Below, one piece after another: positions 5,887-13,333 of a stretch of DNA of 16,063 bases (the stretch's first letter is position 1; each line of letters opens with the position of its first letter). The position numbers and the translations under genes are program-made. This DNA comes from an uncultured Verrucomicrobiota bacterium (GTDB lineage Bacteria > Verrucomicrobiota > Kiritimatiellia > RFP12 > UBA3636). The stretch is from positions 1-16,063 of the forward strand of contig CAMOEO010000024.1 of NCBI GenBank assembly GCA_946612175.1. Reading direction: 5' to 3'. The notes below the pieces were generated by a model. That model searched no databases and had not been told where the DNA came from. It saw nothing but the letters and a program-made list of their open reading frames with translations.

Positions 5887-8549
5887 TCGCGGGTTCCTTT
5901 CCGGGGGCGGGCGGAGGCGCGGCGGGCGGCAGGGCGGATTCCGTAGCGCTCGGCGATGGCGTCGGCGCCGGGGATCTGGTCGCGGTAGCGCAGGAGCATG
6001 CGCTCGAGGGCGGCGAGCTGGGGCGGGGTGATGGCGCCGCGCGTGCCGAACTGGGCGGCGACGGAGGCGTAGAAGGACTTGTCGTCGAAGACGCGGCCGC
6101 CCTTGCGGCGGGCGGCGGGCTCGGCCCAGGCGGTGACGGCGGCGAGGGCGGAGACGACGGCCTCGGCGCGGTCGTGGTCGACGCGCTCGCCGGGGGCGTC
6201 CTCGATGCCGAAGCGGGTGCGGAGGGCCTCGAACTCGGCGGCGGGGATGCGATCGCGGGCGTTGAGGAAGAGGCGGGCGACCCAGGGCTCCTGGCGGGGG
6301 CTGAGGCGGCGTCCGGAGGCGAGCTGGGACTCGAGGGAGCGGAAGAAGCGCTCGTCGTCGGGGGCGGGGCCATACTTGGAGAGCGCCTCGACGAGGGCGG
6401 CGGTGCGGTCGCCGGAGGGGGAGGGCGCGGCGGCCTCGAGGAGGGAGCCGAGGCCGGCGGCGCGAAGGATGCCGTCGGCGCCGGGGACCTGGTCGCGGTA
6501 GCGCAGGAGGGTGCGGCCGAGGGCCTCGAACTGGGGGCGGGTCACGATGCCGGCGGGGAGCTCGCCGGCGGGGCGCTCGAAGCGGTAGGGCTTGTCGGGC
6601 CGGCGGTCGCGGGCGCGGGGGCGGGGCTCGCGCATGACGTCGTAGGCGAGGTCCTGGACGAACTTGCGGTCGTCGTAGGTGCGGGCGCCGAGCTTGCGGG
6701 GGGGCTGCCAGTCGCGGACGGAGCGGAAGGCGTCGAGCAGGTCGGCGACGGCGGAGGTCGGGGCCCATTCCTTGGCCCCCTCGAGCCAGCCGAGGAACTG
6801 GCGGTAGAAGTCGGAGAGCAGGTCCTGCCAGTCGCCGGGGGTCCCGGGGTCCTGGGAGCGGTCGAGGCGCTCCTCCATCTCGGCGGTGTAGCCGACGTCC
6901 ATGAAGTCGGGGAACTTGGCGACAAGCCAGTCGCAGACCTGCCCGCCGAGCGGGGTGGGGGAGAGGACGCGGCGTTCGCTGCGGACGTAGCGGCGGTCCT
7001 TGAGCGTCTTGATGATGCTGGCGTAGGTGGAGGGGCGGCCGATGCCGCGGGCCTCCATCTCGCGGACGAGGGAGGCCTCGTTGAAGCGGGGCGGCGGGCG
7101 CGTCTCCTTGCGCTCGGGGCGGACGGCGTCGCGGCGGAGGGCCTCGCCGGGGACGAGCGGGGGGAGGGCGGCGAGGGCGTCGTCGGCCTCGTCGGAGGCG
7201 CCCTCGGCGTCGGCCGCGTCGGCGCGGGCGACGGCGGCGGCGCCGCGGAGGGCGAGGAAGCCGGGGAAGAGGAGGCGGGAGGCGGAGGCGGTGAGCTCGG
7301 CGGAGGCGGGGGCGCCGGCGGGCGCGGGCGCGGAGGCGTCGACGGTCGCGGTGGAGACCTCGGAGACGGCGGGGGCCATCTGCGAGGAGACGAAGCGCTC
7401 CCAGACGAGGCGGTAGAGGCGGGCGAGGTCGGCGGCGTCGCGCCCGGCGGGGAGGCCGGCGGCGACGGCGTCGGGCGCGGCGGCGGGGTCGGTGGGGCGG
7501 ATGCACTCGTGGGCGCCCTGGGCGGTCTTGCTGCGGGTGGCGTAGTTGTGCGGGTCGGCGAACTCCTTGCCGTAGGATCCCTCGATGTAGCGGGCGGCGG
7601 CCTCGCGGGCCTCGGGCGCGATGTTGGTGGAGTCCGTGCGCATGTACGTGATCAGGCCGGACTCGTAGAGGTCCTGGGCGAGGCGCATCGTGCGGTCGGG
7701 GGCGAAGCCGAGGGCGTTGGAGGCGGCCTGCTGCAGCGTGGAGGTGGTGAAGGGCGGGCCGGGGCGCTTCTGGACCTGCTTCGGGACGATGTCCCGGACG
7801 GCGTAGGCGGCGGCGCCGAGGAAGGCCTCGACGCGGGCGGCGAGCGCCTCGTCGCGGACCTCGGCGCGGGCGCCGTCGAGCTTGCGGAGGCGGACGGCGA
7901 AGGGGGCGTCGGGCGCCGCCTCGCGGGCGAGCAGAACGCTGAACTCCCAGTAGGGCGTCGGGACGAACGCGGAGACCTCGCGCTCGCGGTCGCAGACGAG
8001 ACGGAGGGCGACGGACTGGACGCGGCCGGCGCTGGACCCGCCGCGGACGGCGCGGGCGACGCGCGGGGAGAGGCGGAAGCCGAGGTAGCGGTCGATGCAG
8101 CGGCGCGCCTGCTGGGCGTCGACGCGGCGCTGGTCGATGTCGTGCGGGGCGGCGAGGGCGGCGCGGACGGCGCGGGGGGTGATCTCGTGGTACTCGATGC
8201 GGCGGAAGGGGCGGTCGCCGCGGGCGCCGAGGCGCGAGCGGAGCTCCTCGCGCAGGTGCCAGGCGATGGCCTCCCCCTCGCGGTCGGGGTCGCTCGCGAG
8301 GAGGATCTCGTCGGCCTGGCGCGCGGCGGAGGCGAGGCCGGCGACGACCTTCTCCTTCTCGGGCGGGACGACGTAGGTCGGCGTGAAGCGCATGCGGCCG
8401 TCGGGCAGCTCCTCGCGCTTGATGCCCTCCTGGTGCTCGGGGAGGTCTCGGATGTGGCCGACGGAGGCCATGACCTTGTAGTCGGGGCCGAGGATGCGGC
8501 CGACGGTGTGGGCTTTGGCGGGGGATTCGACGATGACGAGCGTGCTCAT
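5883..8549 (-). CDS. topA: DNA topoisomerase I (type IA) with unusual C-terminal repeats
   Basis: The 888-residue enzyme relaxes negative supercoils through a transient 5'-phosphotyrosine. The Toprim domain is at 1-120 (LVIVESPAKA 4-13; LASDPDREGEAIAWH 84-98). The core follows with YLGFRLSPR, SSAGRVQSVALRL (172-184), the active-site region SGLITYMRTDSTN (Tyr302), the gate helix motif AHECIRPTD and RFNEASLVREMEARGIGRPSTYA (488-510). An Ala/Asp-rich insert sits at about 436-475. Beyond residue 600 there are no CxxC zinc ribbons; instead three related modules appear (621-700, 732-782, 819-871) before a basic tail. The start at 8549 (MSTLVIVES) is family-like; an in-frame ATG at 8693 would add 48 residues including a Leu-Gln-Pro repeat. 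It heads the topA-prc-permease unit and overlaps prc by four bases. Confidence 0.95.
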   Translation of the reverse strand: MSTLVIVESPAKAHTVGRILGPDYKVMASVGHIRDLPEHQEGIKREELPDGRMRFTPTYVVPPEKEKVVAGLASAARQADEILLASDPDREGEAIAWHLREELRSRLGARGDRPFRRIEYHEITPRAVRAALAAPHDIDQRRVDAQQARRCIDRYLGFRLSPRVARAVRGGSSAGRVQSVALRLVCDREREVSAFVPTPYWEFSVLLAREAAPDAPFAVRLRKLDGARAEVRDEALAARVEAFLGAAAYAVRDIVPKQVQKRPGPPFTTSTLQQAASNALGFAPDRTMRLAQDLYESGLITYMRTDSTNIAPEAREAAARYIEGSYGKEFADPHNYATRSKTAQGAHECIRPTDPAAAPDAVAAGLPAGRDAADLARLYRLVWERFVSSQMAPAVSEVSTATVDASAPAPAGAPASAELTASASRLLFPGFLALRGAAAVARADAADAEGASDEADDALAALPPLVPGEALRRDAVRPERKETRPPPRFNEASLVREMEARGIGRPSTYASIIKTLKDRRYVRSERRVLSPTPLGGQVCDWLVAKFPDFMDVGYTAEMEERLDRSQDPGTPGDWQDLLSDFYRQFLGWLEGAKEWAPTSAVADLLDAFRSVRDWQPPRKLGARTYDDRKFVQDLAYDVMREPRPRARDRRPDKPYRFERPAGELPAGIVTRPQFEALGRTLLRYRDQVPGADGILRAAGLGSLLEAAAPSPSGDRTAALVEALSKYGPAPDDERFFRSLESQLASGRRLSPRQEPWVARLFLNARDRIPAAEFEALRTRFGIEDAPGERVDHDRAEAVVSALAAVTAWAEPAARRKGGRVFDDKSFYASVAAQFGTRGAITPPQLAALERMLLRYRDQIPGADAIAERYGIRPAARRASARPRKGTRE
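5937..6689 (-). other. Three-copy C-terminal module of TopA
   Basis: Within TopA, three segments align by eye. Module 1 is at residues 621-700 (YDDRKFVQDLAYDVM, then VTRPQFEALGRTLLRYRDQV). Module 2 is at 732-782 (ERFFRSLESQL, then LSPRQEPWVARLFLNARDRI, ending RFGI). Module 3 is at 819-871 (FDDKSFYASVAAQFG, then ITPPQLAALERMLLRYRDQI, ending RYGI). Each has an aromatic helix, a turn with a Thr/Ser-Pro-x-Gln or related helix cap, and a second helix ending (Y/A)RD(Q/R)(I/V)P. They occupy the place where other bacterial TopA proteins carry zinc ribbons or basic tails, so a DNA-binding role is a reasonable inference. Confidence 0.7.
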
Positions 8550-8559
8550 GGGCGGGATG

Positions 8560-8613
8560 GGTTGAAGGGGTTGAAGTGGTTGAAGAGGTTGAAGGGGTTG
8601 AAGAGGTTGAAGA
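8560..8613. repeat. Six perfect tandem copies of a 9-base unit before topA
   Basis: GGTTGAAGN is repeated six times without interruption; the ninth base is G, T, A, G, A, A in order and all other bases are invariant. The array ends 10 bases before the topA ATG on the minus strand, where it reads as repeated CTTCAACCN. It would lie in the topA leader, or, if translation started further upstream, encode (Leu-Gln-Pro)n. In that frame the only variable base is the third base of the Pro codon. Confidence 0.95.
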
Positions 8614-8724
8614 GGAGAACGCGGAAAATAGGGCGGGACAAGTACGGACGGGAACGGAGAGAGAAGGCTACGCGTACGCGCAGGGGCGTGCATTCGCAGG
8701 CGTGTGCGCCGCGCATCGATTCCC

Positions 8725-8754
8725 TTCCTAGCACGCCGTCCCGCGCCGTGTCAA
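8725..8754 (-). promoter_or_regulatory. Candidate topA promoter overlapping the lpxB stop
   Basis: On the minus strand a perfect TTGACA (8754-8749) is followed after 18 bases by TAGGAA (8730-8725), with TGC in front of the -10. The TGA stop codon of lpxB lies inside the TTGACA box. The -35 and the spacer length match the other promoters here, but the -10 is weaker (no final T). Transcription from it would start near 8718 and give a topA leader of about 170 bases that includes the 9-base repeats. Confidence 0.5.
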
Positions 8755-10004
8755 GCGGGGCGCGCCCCGCATGCGATCGTGGGGGGCGGAAGCAGCTCGG
8801 CGACGAGCGCCGCGGCGCGGGCCGCCGCGCCCTCGCCGCCGAGAAGGCGGCGCGTCTCCTCGTAGGCGGCGAGCTGTTCGGCGCGGCGCGCGGGGTCGGA
8901 GAGGAGCGCGACAAGCTCGTCCGCGACCGCCTCGGGCGTGAGGCCGTACTGGATCAGCTCCTTCGCGACGGAACGGCCCGGGACGATGTTTACGAGCCCG
9001 ATCCATCGCACGCCCGTGAGCAGATGGCGCATGATCCGGTAGGTCGTCCAGCCGACGCGGTAGACGACGACCTGCGGGCAGCCGACGATCGCCGCCTCGA
9101 GCGTCGAGGTTCCGCTCTTCACGACCGCCGCCTCCGCCTCGTGCAGGATCTGGCGCGAACGCCCCTCGACGACCTCCACGCGATCGGGGCGACGGCGTGC
9201 GGCGGCGACGGCGGCGCGGACGTCCGCCGCGCGCTCCGCGGTCGGGACGGGCAGCAGGAACGTGCAGGGCTCGCCGAGGCGTTCCTCGGCGAGCGCGGCG
9301 CCGGCGAGGACGTCGGGGAAGATGCGGCGCACCTCGTTGCGGCGGCTTCCGGCGAAAAGCGCGACGCGGCGCGTCCCCTCGCGCCACGGAAGCGGCGGGG
9401 CGGACGCCGCCTCGCGGAGCGACGCGGCGACCTGTTCCACGAGCGGGTGCCCGGCGAAGCGGACGTCGAGCCCCGTGCCGTCGAACAGCGCGGGCTCGAA
9501 GGGGAAGAGGGTGATCAGGCGGTCGAGCGCCGCGGCGATCTTCGGGATGCGGTCGCGGTGCCACGCCCAGACCTGGGGGCAGACGTAGTGCACCGCGGGG
9601 ATGCCCCGCCGCTTCGCCTCCGCGGCCAGGCGCAGGTTCATCCCCGGATAGTCGACCGTGAGCAGAAGGTCGGGGCGGCGCTCCGCGAGCGCGGCCTTCA
9701 TGCGGCGCAGGAGGCGCGCGAAGAACCGGGCGCGGCGCGCGACCTCCCAGAAGCCGATGACGCCGGTCCGCGACGCGTGCTCGAAGAGGTCTGCGCCCGC
9801 CTCGAGGAGGCGGTCGCCGCCGAGTCCGAACACCTCGACGGGGCGATCCGGCCGCAGACGGCGCAGTTCGCGCACGATCGCGGCGGCGTACATGTCGCCG
9901 GAGACCTCGCCCGCGCTGACCATCACGCGCAGCGGGCGCGGGGCGGGGCGGGCGTCGGCGGCCGCCGGGGGCGGCGGGGAGGGGAGGGCGCTCGCGTCGT
10001 TCAT
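8751..10004 (-). CDS. lpxB: Lipid-A-disaccharide synthase
   Basis: The 417-residue GT19 glycosyltransferase joins UDP-2,3-diacylglucosamine and 2,3-diacylglucosamine-1-phosphate into lipid A disaccharide at the inner face of the inner membrane. Family marks are VMVSAGEVSGDMYAA (27-41), FGLGGDRL, GVIGFWEVARR (81-91), LLTVDYPGMNLRLA (114-127), VCPQVWAWHRDRI (141-153), FPFEPALF, FAGHPLVEQ (183-191), and late AVVKSGTSTLEAAIVGCPQVVVYRV and GLVNIVPG. The first 25 residues are a Pro/Ala-rich extension of unknown use. The ATG at 10004 fits the family and lies 7 bases after a TAGACT -10 box, so the mRNA may be leaderless; an ATG at 10124 would put coding sequence across the promoter and is rejected. 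Its presence shows that the organism makes lipid A. Confidence 0.95.
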   Translation of the reverse strand: MNDASALPSPPPPAAADARPAPRPLRVMVSAGEVSGDMYAAAIVRELRRLRPDRPVEVFGLGGDRLLEAGADLFEHASRTGVIGFWEVARRARFFARLLRRMKAALAERRPDLLLTVDYPGMNLRLAAEAKRRGIPAVHYVCPQVWAWHRDRIPKIAAALDRLITLFPFEPALFDGTGLDVRFAGHPLVEQVAASLREAASAPPLPWREGTRRVALFAGSRRNEVRRIFPDVLAGAALAEERLGEPCTFLLPVPTAERAADVRAAVAAARRRPDRVEVVEGRSRQILHEAEAAVVKSGTSTLEAAIVGCPQVVVYRVGWTTYRIMRHLLTGVRWIGLVNIVPGRSVAKELIQYGLTPEAVADELVALLSDPARRAEQLAAYEETRRLLGGEGAAARAAALVAELLPPPTIACGARPA

Positions 10005-10011
10005 GGAGGCG

Positions 10012-10041
10012 AGTCTACCATAGGTTCGGCCTTCGCGGCAA
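10012..10041 (-). promoter_or_regulatory. Promoter of lpxB, predicting a leaderless mRNA
   Basis: On the minus strand TTGCCG (10041-10036), 18 bases, TAGACT (10017-10012), with TGG before the -10. Only 7 bases separate the -10 from the lpxB ATG at 10004, so transcription should begin at or next to the start codon. No ribosome binding site could fit between. Confidence 0.65.
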
Positions 10042-10058
10042 CACCCGCGCGGTCCGGG

Positions 10059-10088
10059 TTGAACCGGACGGCGGGTTTGGTGTAGAAT
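10059..10088 (+). promoter_or_regulatory. Promoter of glnS
   Basis: TTGAAC (10059-10064), 18 bases, TAGAAT (10083-10088), with TG one base group before the -10. It diverges from the lpxB promoter; the two -35 boxes are 17 bases apart. The predicted leader is about 30 bases and has no Shine-Dalgarno sequence before the ATG at 10127. Confidence 0.7.
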
Positions 10089-10126
10089 CCGCCCCGTAGC
10101 CGCGCAACCCCGCGGCCTTCCCACGC

Positions 10127-11863
10127 ATGAACGAAGACCCCAACGCCGCGGCGGGCGATTCCGCCGACAAGCCCAAGCACTTCCTCGAACAGTGGATCGA
10201 GGGCGACGTCCTCGCCGGCCGCACCGGCGGCAAGGTCGTCACCCGCTTCCCCCCGGAGCCCAACGGCTACCTCCACATCGGCCACGCCAAGGCGATCTGC
10301 GTCGACTTCGGCATGGCGAAGAAGTTCGGCGGCGAGTGCCACCTGCGCCTCGACGACACGAACCCGAGCAAGGAGTCCGACGAGTTCGCCGAAAACATCA
10401 AGACGGACATCCGCTGGCTCGGCTTCGACTGGGGCGAGCACTTCTACAGCGCGGCGGACTACTTCGACACGATGTTCGAGATCGCCGAGAATCTCGTGAA
10501 GGCCGGCCAGGCCTACGTCTGCTTCCTCTCCCAGGAGGAGTGGAAGAAGCACCGCGGCATCCCGACCGAGCCCGGCATCCCCAGCCCGTGGCGCGATACG
10601 TCGCCCGAGGAGAACCTCGCGCGCTTCCACGACATGCGCGACGGGAAGTACAAGGACGGCGAGTGTTGCCTGCGCGCGAAGATCGACATGGCGTCGCCCA
10701 ACATCCACTTCCGCGACCCGGTCATCTACCGCATCATGCACACGTCGCACTACCACCTCGGCGACAAGTGGTGCGTCTACCCGATGTACGACTTCGCGCA
10801 CCCGATCGAGGACGCGCTCGAGGGCGTCACGCACTCGATGTGCACGCTCGAGTTCGAGGTGCACCGCCCGCTCTACGACTGGGTCGTCGATCGCATGGAC
10901 GAGATGGGGATGCTCGTCGAGCGCGGCGGCATGAAGATCCGCCCGCACCAGCGCGAGTTCTCCCGCCTCAACATCACCTACACCGTGATGAGCAAGCGCA
11001 AGCTCCACGAACTGGTGGACCTCGGCAAGGTCTCCGGCTGGGACGACCCGCGCATGCCGACGCTCTGCGGCCTGCGCCGCCGCGGCTACCCGGCCGAGGC
11101 GGTGCGCGCGTTCTGCGAGGGCGTGGGCGTCACGAAGTTCATCTCGACCACGGACGTCGGCATCCTCGAGCAGGCCGTGCGCGACGTGCTCAATAGGACC
11201 GCCGCGCGCCGCATGGCGGTGCTCGACCCGGTGAAGCTCGTCATCGACAACATGCCCGAGGGCGAAACGCACGAGTGCGACGCCGTGAACAACCCCGAGG
11301 ACCCCGCCGCCGGCACGCGCAAGGTGCGCTTCGGCCGCGAGCTCTGGGTCGAGCGCGCCGACTTCATGAAGGACCCGCCGAAGAAGTTCTACCGCCTCGC
11401 GGTCGGCCGCGAGGTGCGCCTCAAGTACGCGTGCCTCTTCACGTGCACCGGCGTCGTCGAGGACGCGGCCGGCAACGTGACGGAGATCCACGGCACGTGG
11501 GACCCCGCGTCGCTCGGCGGCAACGCGCCCGACGGCCACGCCGTGCGCGGCACGATCCACTGGGTCGACGCCGCCACCGCGGTCTCCCTCCCCGTGCGCC
11601 TCTACGACCGCCTCTTCCAGGTCGAGAACCCGGACGCCGACGCCGACCGCGACTTCAAGGAGTTCCTCAACCCGGAGTCCTGCAAGGAGGCGACCGCGCT
11701 CTGCGAGCCCGCGCTGCGCGACGCGACGAGCGCGGGCGGCCCCGTGCAGTTCGAGCGCCTCGGCTACTTCTTCCCGGATCCGGTCGACTCGAAGCCCGGC
11801 GCGCCGGTCTTCAACCGCACCTCCACCCTTCGCGACTCCTGGGCGAAGCTCGCGAAGAAATAG
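10127..11863 (+). CDS. glnS: Glutaminyl-tRNA synthetase
   Basis: The 578-residue class I synthetase charges tRNA-Gln with glutamine in the cytoplasm. The catalytic domain shows the GlnRS form of the first signature, RFPPEPNGYLHIGHAKAI (40-57; HIGH at 50-53), then LRLDDTNPSKESDEF, IRWLGFDW, and CLRAKIDMASPNIHFRDPVIYRI. The tRNA-contacting YPMYDFAHPIEDALEGVTHS and the KMSKS equivalent VMSKRK (287-292) follow. The C-terminal part has the two beta-barrel anticodon-binding region, including RLKYACLFTC and HWVDAATAVSLPVRLYDRLF. The PPEPNGYLHIGH form distinguishes it from GltX. Length is close to E. coli GlnRS (554). A direct GlnRS means glutamine charging need not depend on the Glu-tRNA amidotransferase route. 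It is 28 bases before the phosphomutase gene and likely shares its transcript. Confidence 0.96.
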   Translation: MNEDPNAAAGDSADKPKHFLEQWIEGDVLAGRTGGKVVTRFPPEPNGYLHIGHAKAICVDFGMAKKFGGECHLRLDDTNPSKESDEFAENIKTDIRWLGFDWGEHFYSAADYFDTMFEIAENLVKAGQAYVCFLSQEEWKKHRGIPTEPGIPSPWRDTSPEENLARFHDMRDGKYKDGECCLRAKIDMASPNIHFRDPVIYRIMHTSHYHLGDKWCVYPMYDFAHPIEDALEGVTHSMCTLEFEVHRPLYDWVVDRMDEMGMLVERGGMKIRPHQREFSRLNITYTVMSKRKLHELVDLGKVSGWDDPRMPTLCGLRRRGYPAEAVRAFCEGVGVTKFISTTDVGILEQAVRDVLNRTAARRMAVLDPVKLVIDNMPEGETHECDAVNNPEDPAAGTRKVRFGRELWVERADFMKDPPKKFYRLAVGREVRLKYACLFTCTGVVEDAAGNVTEIHGTWDPASLGGNAPDGHAVRGTIHWVDAATAVSLPVRLYDRLFQVENPDADADRDFKEFLNPESCKEATALCEPALRDATSAGGPVQFERLGYFFPDPVDSKPGAPVFNRTSTLRDSWAKLAKK

Positions 11864-11877
11864 CCACCCCCGCCCGC

Positions 11878-11883
11878 AAGGAG
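11878..11883 (+). promoter_or_regulatory. Shine-Dalgarno site of the phosphomutase gene
   Basis: AAGGAG lies 8 bases before the ATG at 11892, inside the 28-base glnS-phosphomutase spacer. It shows that canonical ribosome sites are used for downstream operon genes here, in contrast with promoter-proximal genes that lack them. Confidence 0.8.
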
Positions 11884-11891
11884 AGGCCGAC

Positions 11892-13238
11892 ATGGGCGCC
11901 TTTCACGCATACGACATCCGCGGCGTCTGGAACGCCGACTTCAACGCCGATACCGTCTATCGCATCGGCCGCTGCCTGCCCGCGCTGCTCGGCGCCGACC
12001 GGGTGCTTGTCGGGCGCGACGCCCGCACCAGCTCCCCCGAGCTGTTCGAGGCGCTGTCCCGCGGGCTCACGGAGGCGGGCGCCGGCGTCGACGACGCCGG
12101 CCTCTGCACGACGCCCATGACCTACTGGCTCACGGGCGAGAAGGGCTACGCGGCCGCCGTGATGATCACGGCCTCGCACAACGCGAAGGAGTACAACGGG
12201 CTCAAGATCTCGCGCAAGGGCGCGCTGCCCGTCGGCGAGGACTCGGGGCTGCGCGAGCTCGAGGCCGCGATCGCGGGGGGGCTGCCCCCCAAGGCGGCGG
12301 TGCCCGGCGCGGTGCGGCGGATCGACCCGCTGGACGAGTACGTGCGCTTCCAGTCGCTCTTTGCGCCCGACCTCTCCGGCACCCGGATCGTGGTCGACTG
12401 CTCCAACGGCGTGGGGGCGCTGGTCGCGCGCCGGCTCTTCGGCGACGCGAACGCGACGTACCTCAACGAGACGCTCGACGGCACGTTCCCGAACCATCCG
12501 CCGAACCCGCTCCTCCCGGAGGCGACGGCGCAGCTCTCGGCGGAGGTCGTGCGCACGGGCGCGGACCTGGGCGTGATCTTCGACGGCGACGCGGACCGCG
12601 TCGCGTTCGTCGACGCCTCCGGGGCGTTCGTCCGGCCCGACACGATGACGGCGATCCTCGCGGAGCACTACCTCGAGGAGGAGCCCGGCGCGCGCGTGCT
12701 CTGCGACATCCGCACCTCTCGCGGCGTGACGGAGCGCATCTCCGCCCTCGGCGGCGAGCCGCACCTCTGGAAGGTGGGGCACGCGTTCGCCAAGGTGAAG
12801 CTGCGGGAGCTGCATGCGGCGGTCGGCGGCGAGCTGGCGGGGCACTACTACTTCCGCGACTTCCACGGGTGCGACTCGGCGATGCTCTGCGCCTCGATCG
12901 TGCTCGCCCGCGCCGCGGCCGCGAAGCGCGAGGGACGGACCTTCGCCGACCTCGTGAAGGAGATCGACGTCTACGCCAACAGCGGCGAGTGCAACTACAC
13001 CGTTCCGGACAAGGACGGCGCGCTCGCGGCCGTCCGCGCGTGGGCGGCGACGCTTCCGCCGCCGGACCGCGTCCTCGACTTCGACGGCGTGCGCTACGAC
13101 TGGCCGGACGGATGGGTCAACGTCCGCAAGTCCAACACCGAGCCCTACCTCCGCCTCATCGCCGAAGCCCGCACGCCGTCGCGCCTCGCGGAGCTCAAGG
13201 CGGGCGTCGAGTCCGCCATTCGTCCCTTCCTCGCCTGA
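11892..13238 (+). CDS. Phosphomannomutase/phosphoglucomutase
   Basis: The 448-residue alpha-D-phosphohexomutase interconverts hexose 6- and 1-phosphates, feeding nucleotide-sugar, capsule or LPS synthesis. Four active-site loops are visible. These are the phosphoserine loop ITASHNAKEYNGLK (Ser95), the Mg loop FDGDADR (230-236), the sugar loop GGELAGHYYF (312-321, with Ala where Ser is usual), and the phosphate loop RKSNTEPYLRL (412-422). The N-terminus MGAFHAYDIRGVWN matches the ManB/AlgC type, as does the length of about 450. Mannose against glucose preference cannot be settled by reading. The start is supported by AAGGAG at 11878-11883. It follows glnS by 28 bases and precedes the separately promoted kinase gene; proximity to lpxB fits a role in envelope sugars, though that is inference. 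Confidence 0.92.
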   Translation: MGAFHAYDIRGVWNADFNADTVYRIGRCLPALLGADRVLVGRDARTSSPELFEALSRGLTEAGAGVDDAGLCTTPMTYWLTGEKGYAAAVMITASHNAKEYNGLKISRKGALPVGEDSGLRELEAAIAGGLPPKAAVPGAVRRIDPLDEYVRFQSLFAPDLSGTRIVVDCSNGVGALVARRLFGDANATYLNETLDGTFPNHPPNPLLPEATAQLSAEVVRTGADLGVIFDGDADRVAFVDASGAFVRPDTMTAILAEHYLEEEPGARVLCDIRTSRGVTERISALGGEPHLWKVGHAFAKVKLRELHAAVGGELAGHYYFRDFHGCDSAMLCASIVLARAAAAKREGRTFADLVKEIDVYANSGECNYTVPDKDGALAAVRAWAATLPPPDRVLDFDGVRYDWPDGWVNVRKSNTEPYLRLIAEARTPSRLAELKAGVESAIRPFLA

Positions 13239-13271
13239 CCGTCTCCTCCCGATTTCAGATCGGCGTGCAGG

Positions 13272-13293
13272 GACGCCAGGACGCCTGGCCGTC
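13272..13293 (+). terminator. Hairpin after the glnS-phosphomutase unit
   Basis: GCCAGG-ACG-CCTGGC forms a 6-base-pair stem at 13275-13289 and extends to GAC/GTC outside it with one bulged C. It lies between the phosphomutase stop and the -35 box of the kinase promoter (13297). There is no T-run, so termination is only a possibility. The segment also contains GGACGCCA and GGACGCCT as adjacent 8-base near-copies. Confidence 0.35.
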
Positions 13294-13296
13294 AAG

Positions 13297-13326
13297 TTGC
13301 GCGGGACGGAGGTCGTGTGGTAGACT
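13297..13326 (+). promoter_or_regulatory. Promoter of the HipA-like gene, predicting a leaderless mRNA
   Basis: TTGCGC (13297-13302), 18 bases, TAGACT (13321-13326), with TGTGG before the -10. The ATG at 13334 follows the -10 by 7 bases, so the transcript should begin at or beside the start codon. The arrangement copies that of lpxB. Confidence 0.65.
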
Positions 13327-13333
13327 TCGCGGC

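Noticed and set aside
2695..5946. Long open frame of over 1000 codons on the plus strand, antisense to prc and the permease
   Set aside because: Its translation is low-complexity Gly/Glu/Ala/Asp/Val with no domain. It arises because the real minus-strand genes avoid the codons whose complements are stops.
2600..6373. Long minus-strand frame upstream of and continuous with etfB
   Set aside because: The upstream part is Arg/Pro-rich frame-shadow of prc and the permease; EtfB has its standard N-terminus at 2599 and its own promoter.
8560..8613. CRISPR array
   Set aside because: The units are 9 bases and contiguous with no spacers, and no cas genes are present.
8671..8680. Palindrome CGCGTACGCG in the topA leader as an operator
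   Set aside because: A single 10-base palindrome in GC-rich DNA is weak evidence and has no second copy nearby.
6174..10085. Open frame of about 1300 codons on the plus strand across topA, the spacer and lpxB
   Set aside because: Same composition artefact; it covers two well-identified genes on the other strand and has no recognisable motif.
10005..10124. Longer lpxB start at 10124
   Set aside because: It would add 40 residues unrelated to LpxB and place coding sequence over both divergent promoters.
10001..13295. Minus-strand open frames over glnS and the phosphomutase gene
   Set aside because: Arg/Val/Glu-rich shadows of strongly supported plus-strand genes.
13239..13333. HipBA toxin-antitoxin pair
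   Set aside because: No small helix-turn-helix gene is found before or after the HipA-like gene; the upstream gap is 95 bases and holds a hairpin and promoter.
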